Assembly: GCF_009296175.1 (NCBI RefSeq)
Contig: NZ_VOSK01000041.1
Coordinates: forward strand, 1 to 40,547
DNA from: Microvirga tunisiensis
GTDB lineage: Bacteria; Pseudomonadota; Alphaproteobacteria; Rhizobiales; Beijerinckiaceae
Direction: 5' to 3'
Length of the DNA stretch: 40,547 nt
In this document: piece by piece, positions 40,246 to 40,547 of the stretch
Position numbering within the stretch: the stretch's first letter is position 1
How the letters are laid out: each line of letters begins with the position of its first letter
Notes under the pieces: generated by a model
Database searches by the model: none
Told to the model about the DNA's origin: nothing
What the model saw: the letters and a program-made list of their open reading frames with translations, nothing else
Translations under genes and position numbers: made by a program

Positions 40246-40547
40246 CTATGCAGCGTCGGACTGACCGCCGTTCAGGGCAACCTTGAAATCCGCCGCCGTC
40301 TTCGCCTTGATCTCATCCACCGTCACGCCGTCGGCGAGCTCGATGAGCGTCATGCCGGAGCCGCCCTTCTTGTCGATGGAAAAGACACCGAGATCGGTGA
40401 TGACGAGATCCACCACGCCAGTTCCTGTGAGCGGCAGATTGCACTCCTTCAGGAGCTTCGGGTCCTCCGAGCCATCCTTGGCTTTCGCCACATGCTCCAT
40501 AACCACGACGACGCGCTTGACGCCCGCCACCAGGTCCATGGCGCCGC
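40246..40547 (-). CDS. scoB: 3-oxoacid CoA-transferase subunit B, C-terminal part (cut by window edge)
   Basis: Only the last 100 or so residues are in the window, starting in GAMDLVAGVKRVVVVMEHVAK. GGAMDLV, the CNLPLTG segment and VVDLVITDLGVFSID are standard in the beta subunit of succinyl-CoA:3-ketoacid (acetoacetate or adipate) CoA-transferases. The catalytic glutamate lies upstream and is not visible here. The ATG at 40539 is internal (the Met of GGAMDLV), not the start. An insertion AKDGSEDPKLLKE makes the C-terminal domain the form seen in alphaproteobacterial ScoB. Confidence 0.9.
   Translation of the reverse strand, partial: GAMDLVAGVKRVVVVMEHVAKAKDGSEDPKLLKECNLPLTGTGVVDLVITDLGVFSIDKKGGSGMTLIELADGVTVDEIKAKTAADFKVALNGGQSDAA

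Overview
The window reads as chromosomal DNA of an alphaproteobacterium of the order Hyphomicrobiales (Rhizobiales), probably Methylobacteriaceae and perhaps Microvirga. Grounds: high G+C coding with strong C/G third positions, an aerobic cobalamin pathway with rhizobial-style gene names and order, an Omp25/31-type outer-membrane protein, rhizobial intergenic palindromes, and the families of the small hypothetical proteins. The genus is an inference from recall, not a database result.

Layout. (1) 1-1427: two small genes, a composite palindromic repeat and a hairpin/terminator zone. (2) 1428-21341: almost all of the oxygen-dependent B12 pathway: cobC, cobD, cobQ, cobO, a cobalamin riboswitch, a HupE-type cobalt permease candidate, DUF1636, cobW, cobN, cobG, cobH, cobI, cobJ, cobK, cobL, cobE, cobM, cbiD (in place of cobF), cobA and cobB. 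cobK and cbiD lie on the opposite strand inside a plus-strand array. CobS/CobT (the chelatase partners of CobN) and the late nucleotide-loop genes are not in the window. (3) 21342-22377: a tiny lipoprotein, a small conserved hypothetical and a leader region. (4) 22378-31402: a Liv-type ABC importer (ATPase, two permeases, binding protein, second ATPase) bracketed by two acyl-CoA-ligase-like genes. A lower-G+C HEPN-like gene sits between the last ATPase and the PaaK-like gene. (5) 31403-35057: structured intergenic DNA, an outer-membrane beta-barrel gene, a strong candidate small RNA with its own promoter and terminator, an HTH protein, a secreted pentapeptide-repeat protein and a small lipoprotein. 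(6) 35058-38728: a three-helix membrane protein with a cyclic-nucleotide-binding domain, then an Fe(3+) importer (binding protein and fused double permease) behind a repeat-rich control region. (7) 38729-40547: another composite repeat, a DJ-1/PfpI gene cut by an in-frame TAA, and the end of a 3-oxoacid CoA-transferase subunit B gene at the edge.

How the genes work together. The riboswitch would shut down a transcript for cobalt entry (HupE), cobalt handling (DUF1636, CobW), chelation (CobN) and the corrin-ring methylases when B12 is plentiful. CobA, I, G, J, M, CbiD, K, L and H build hydrogenobyrinate; CobB amidates it; CobN inserts cobalt; CobO adenosylates; CobQ completes amidation; CobC and CobD make and attach the aminopropanol arm. 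The Liv-type cluster looks like uptake plus CoA activation of a carboxylic acid of unknown identity.

Most notable observations: a 103-bp perfect-arm palindrome read in frame through cobN; a two-module palindromic repeat present near both ends of the window; an orphan small RNA at about 32925-32988; a HEPN-motif gene translationally coupled inside the transporter operon; a PaaK-like protein lacking the usual phosphate loop; a Popeye-like membrane cyclic-nucleotide protein; and a DJ-1 gene interrupted by one stop codon.
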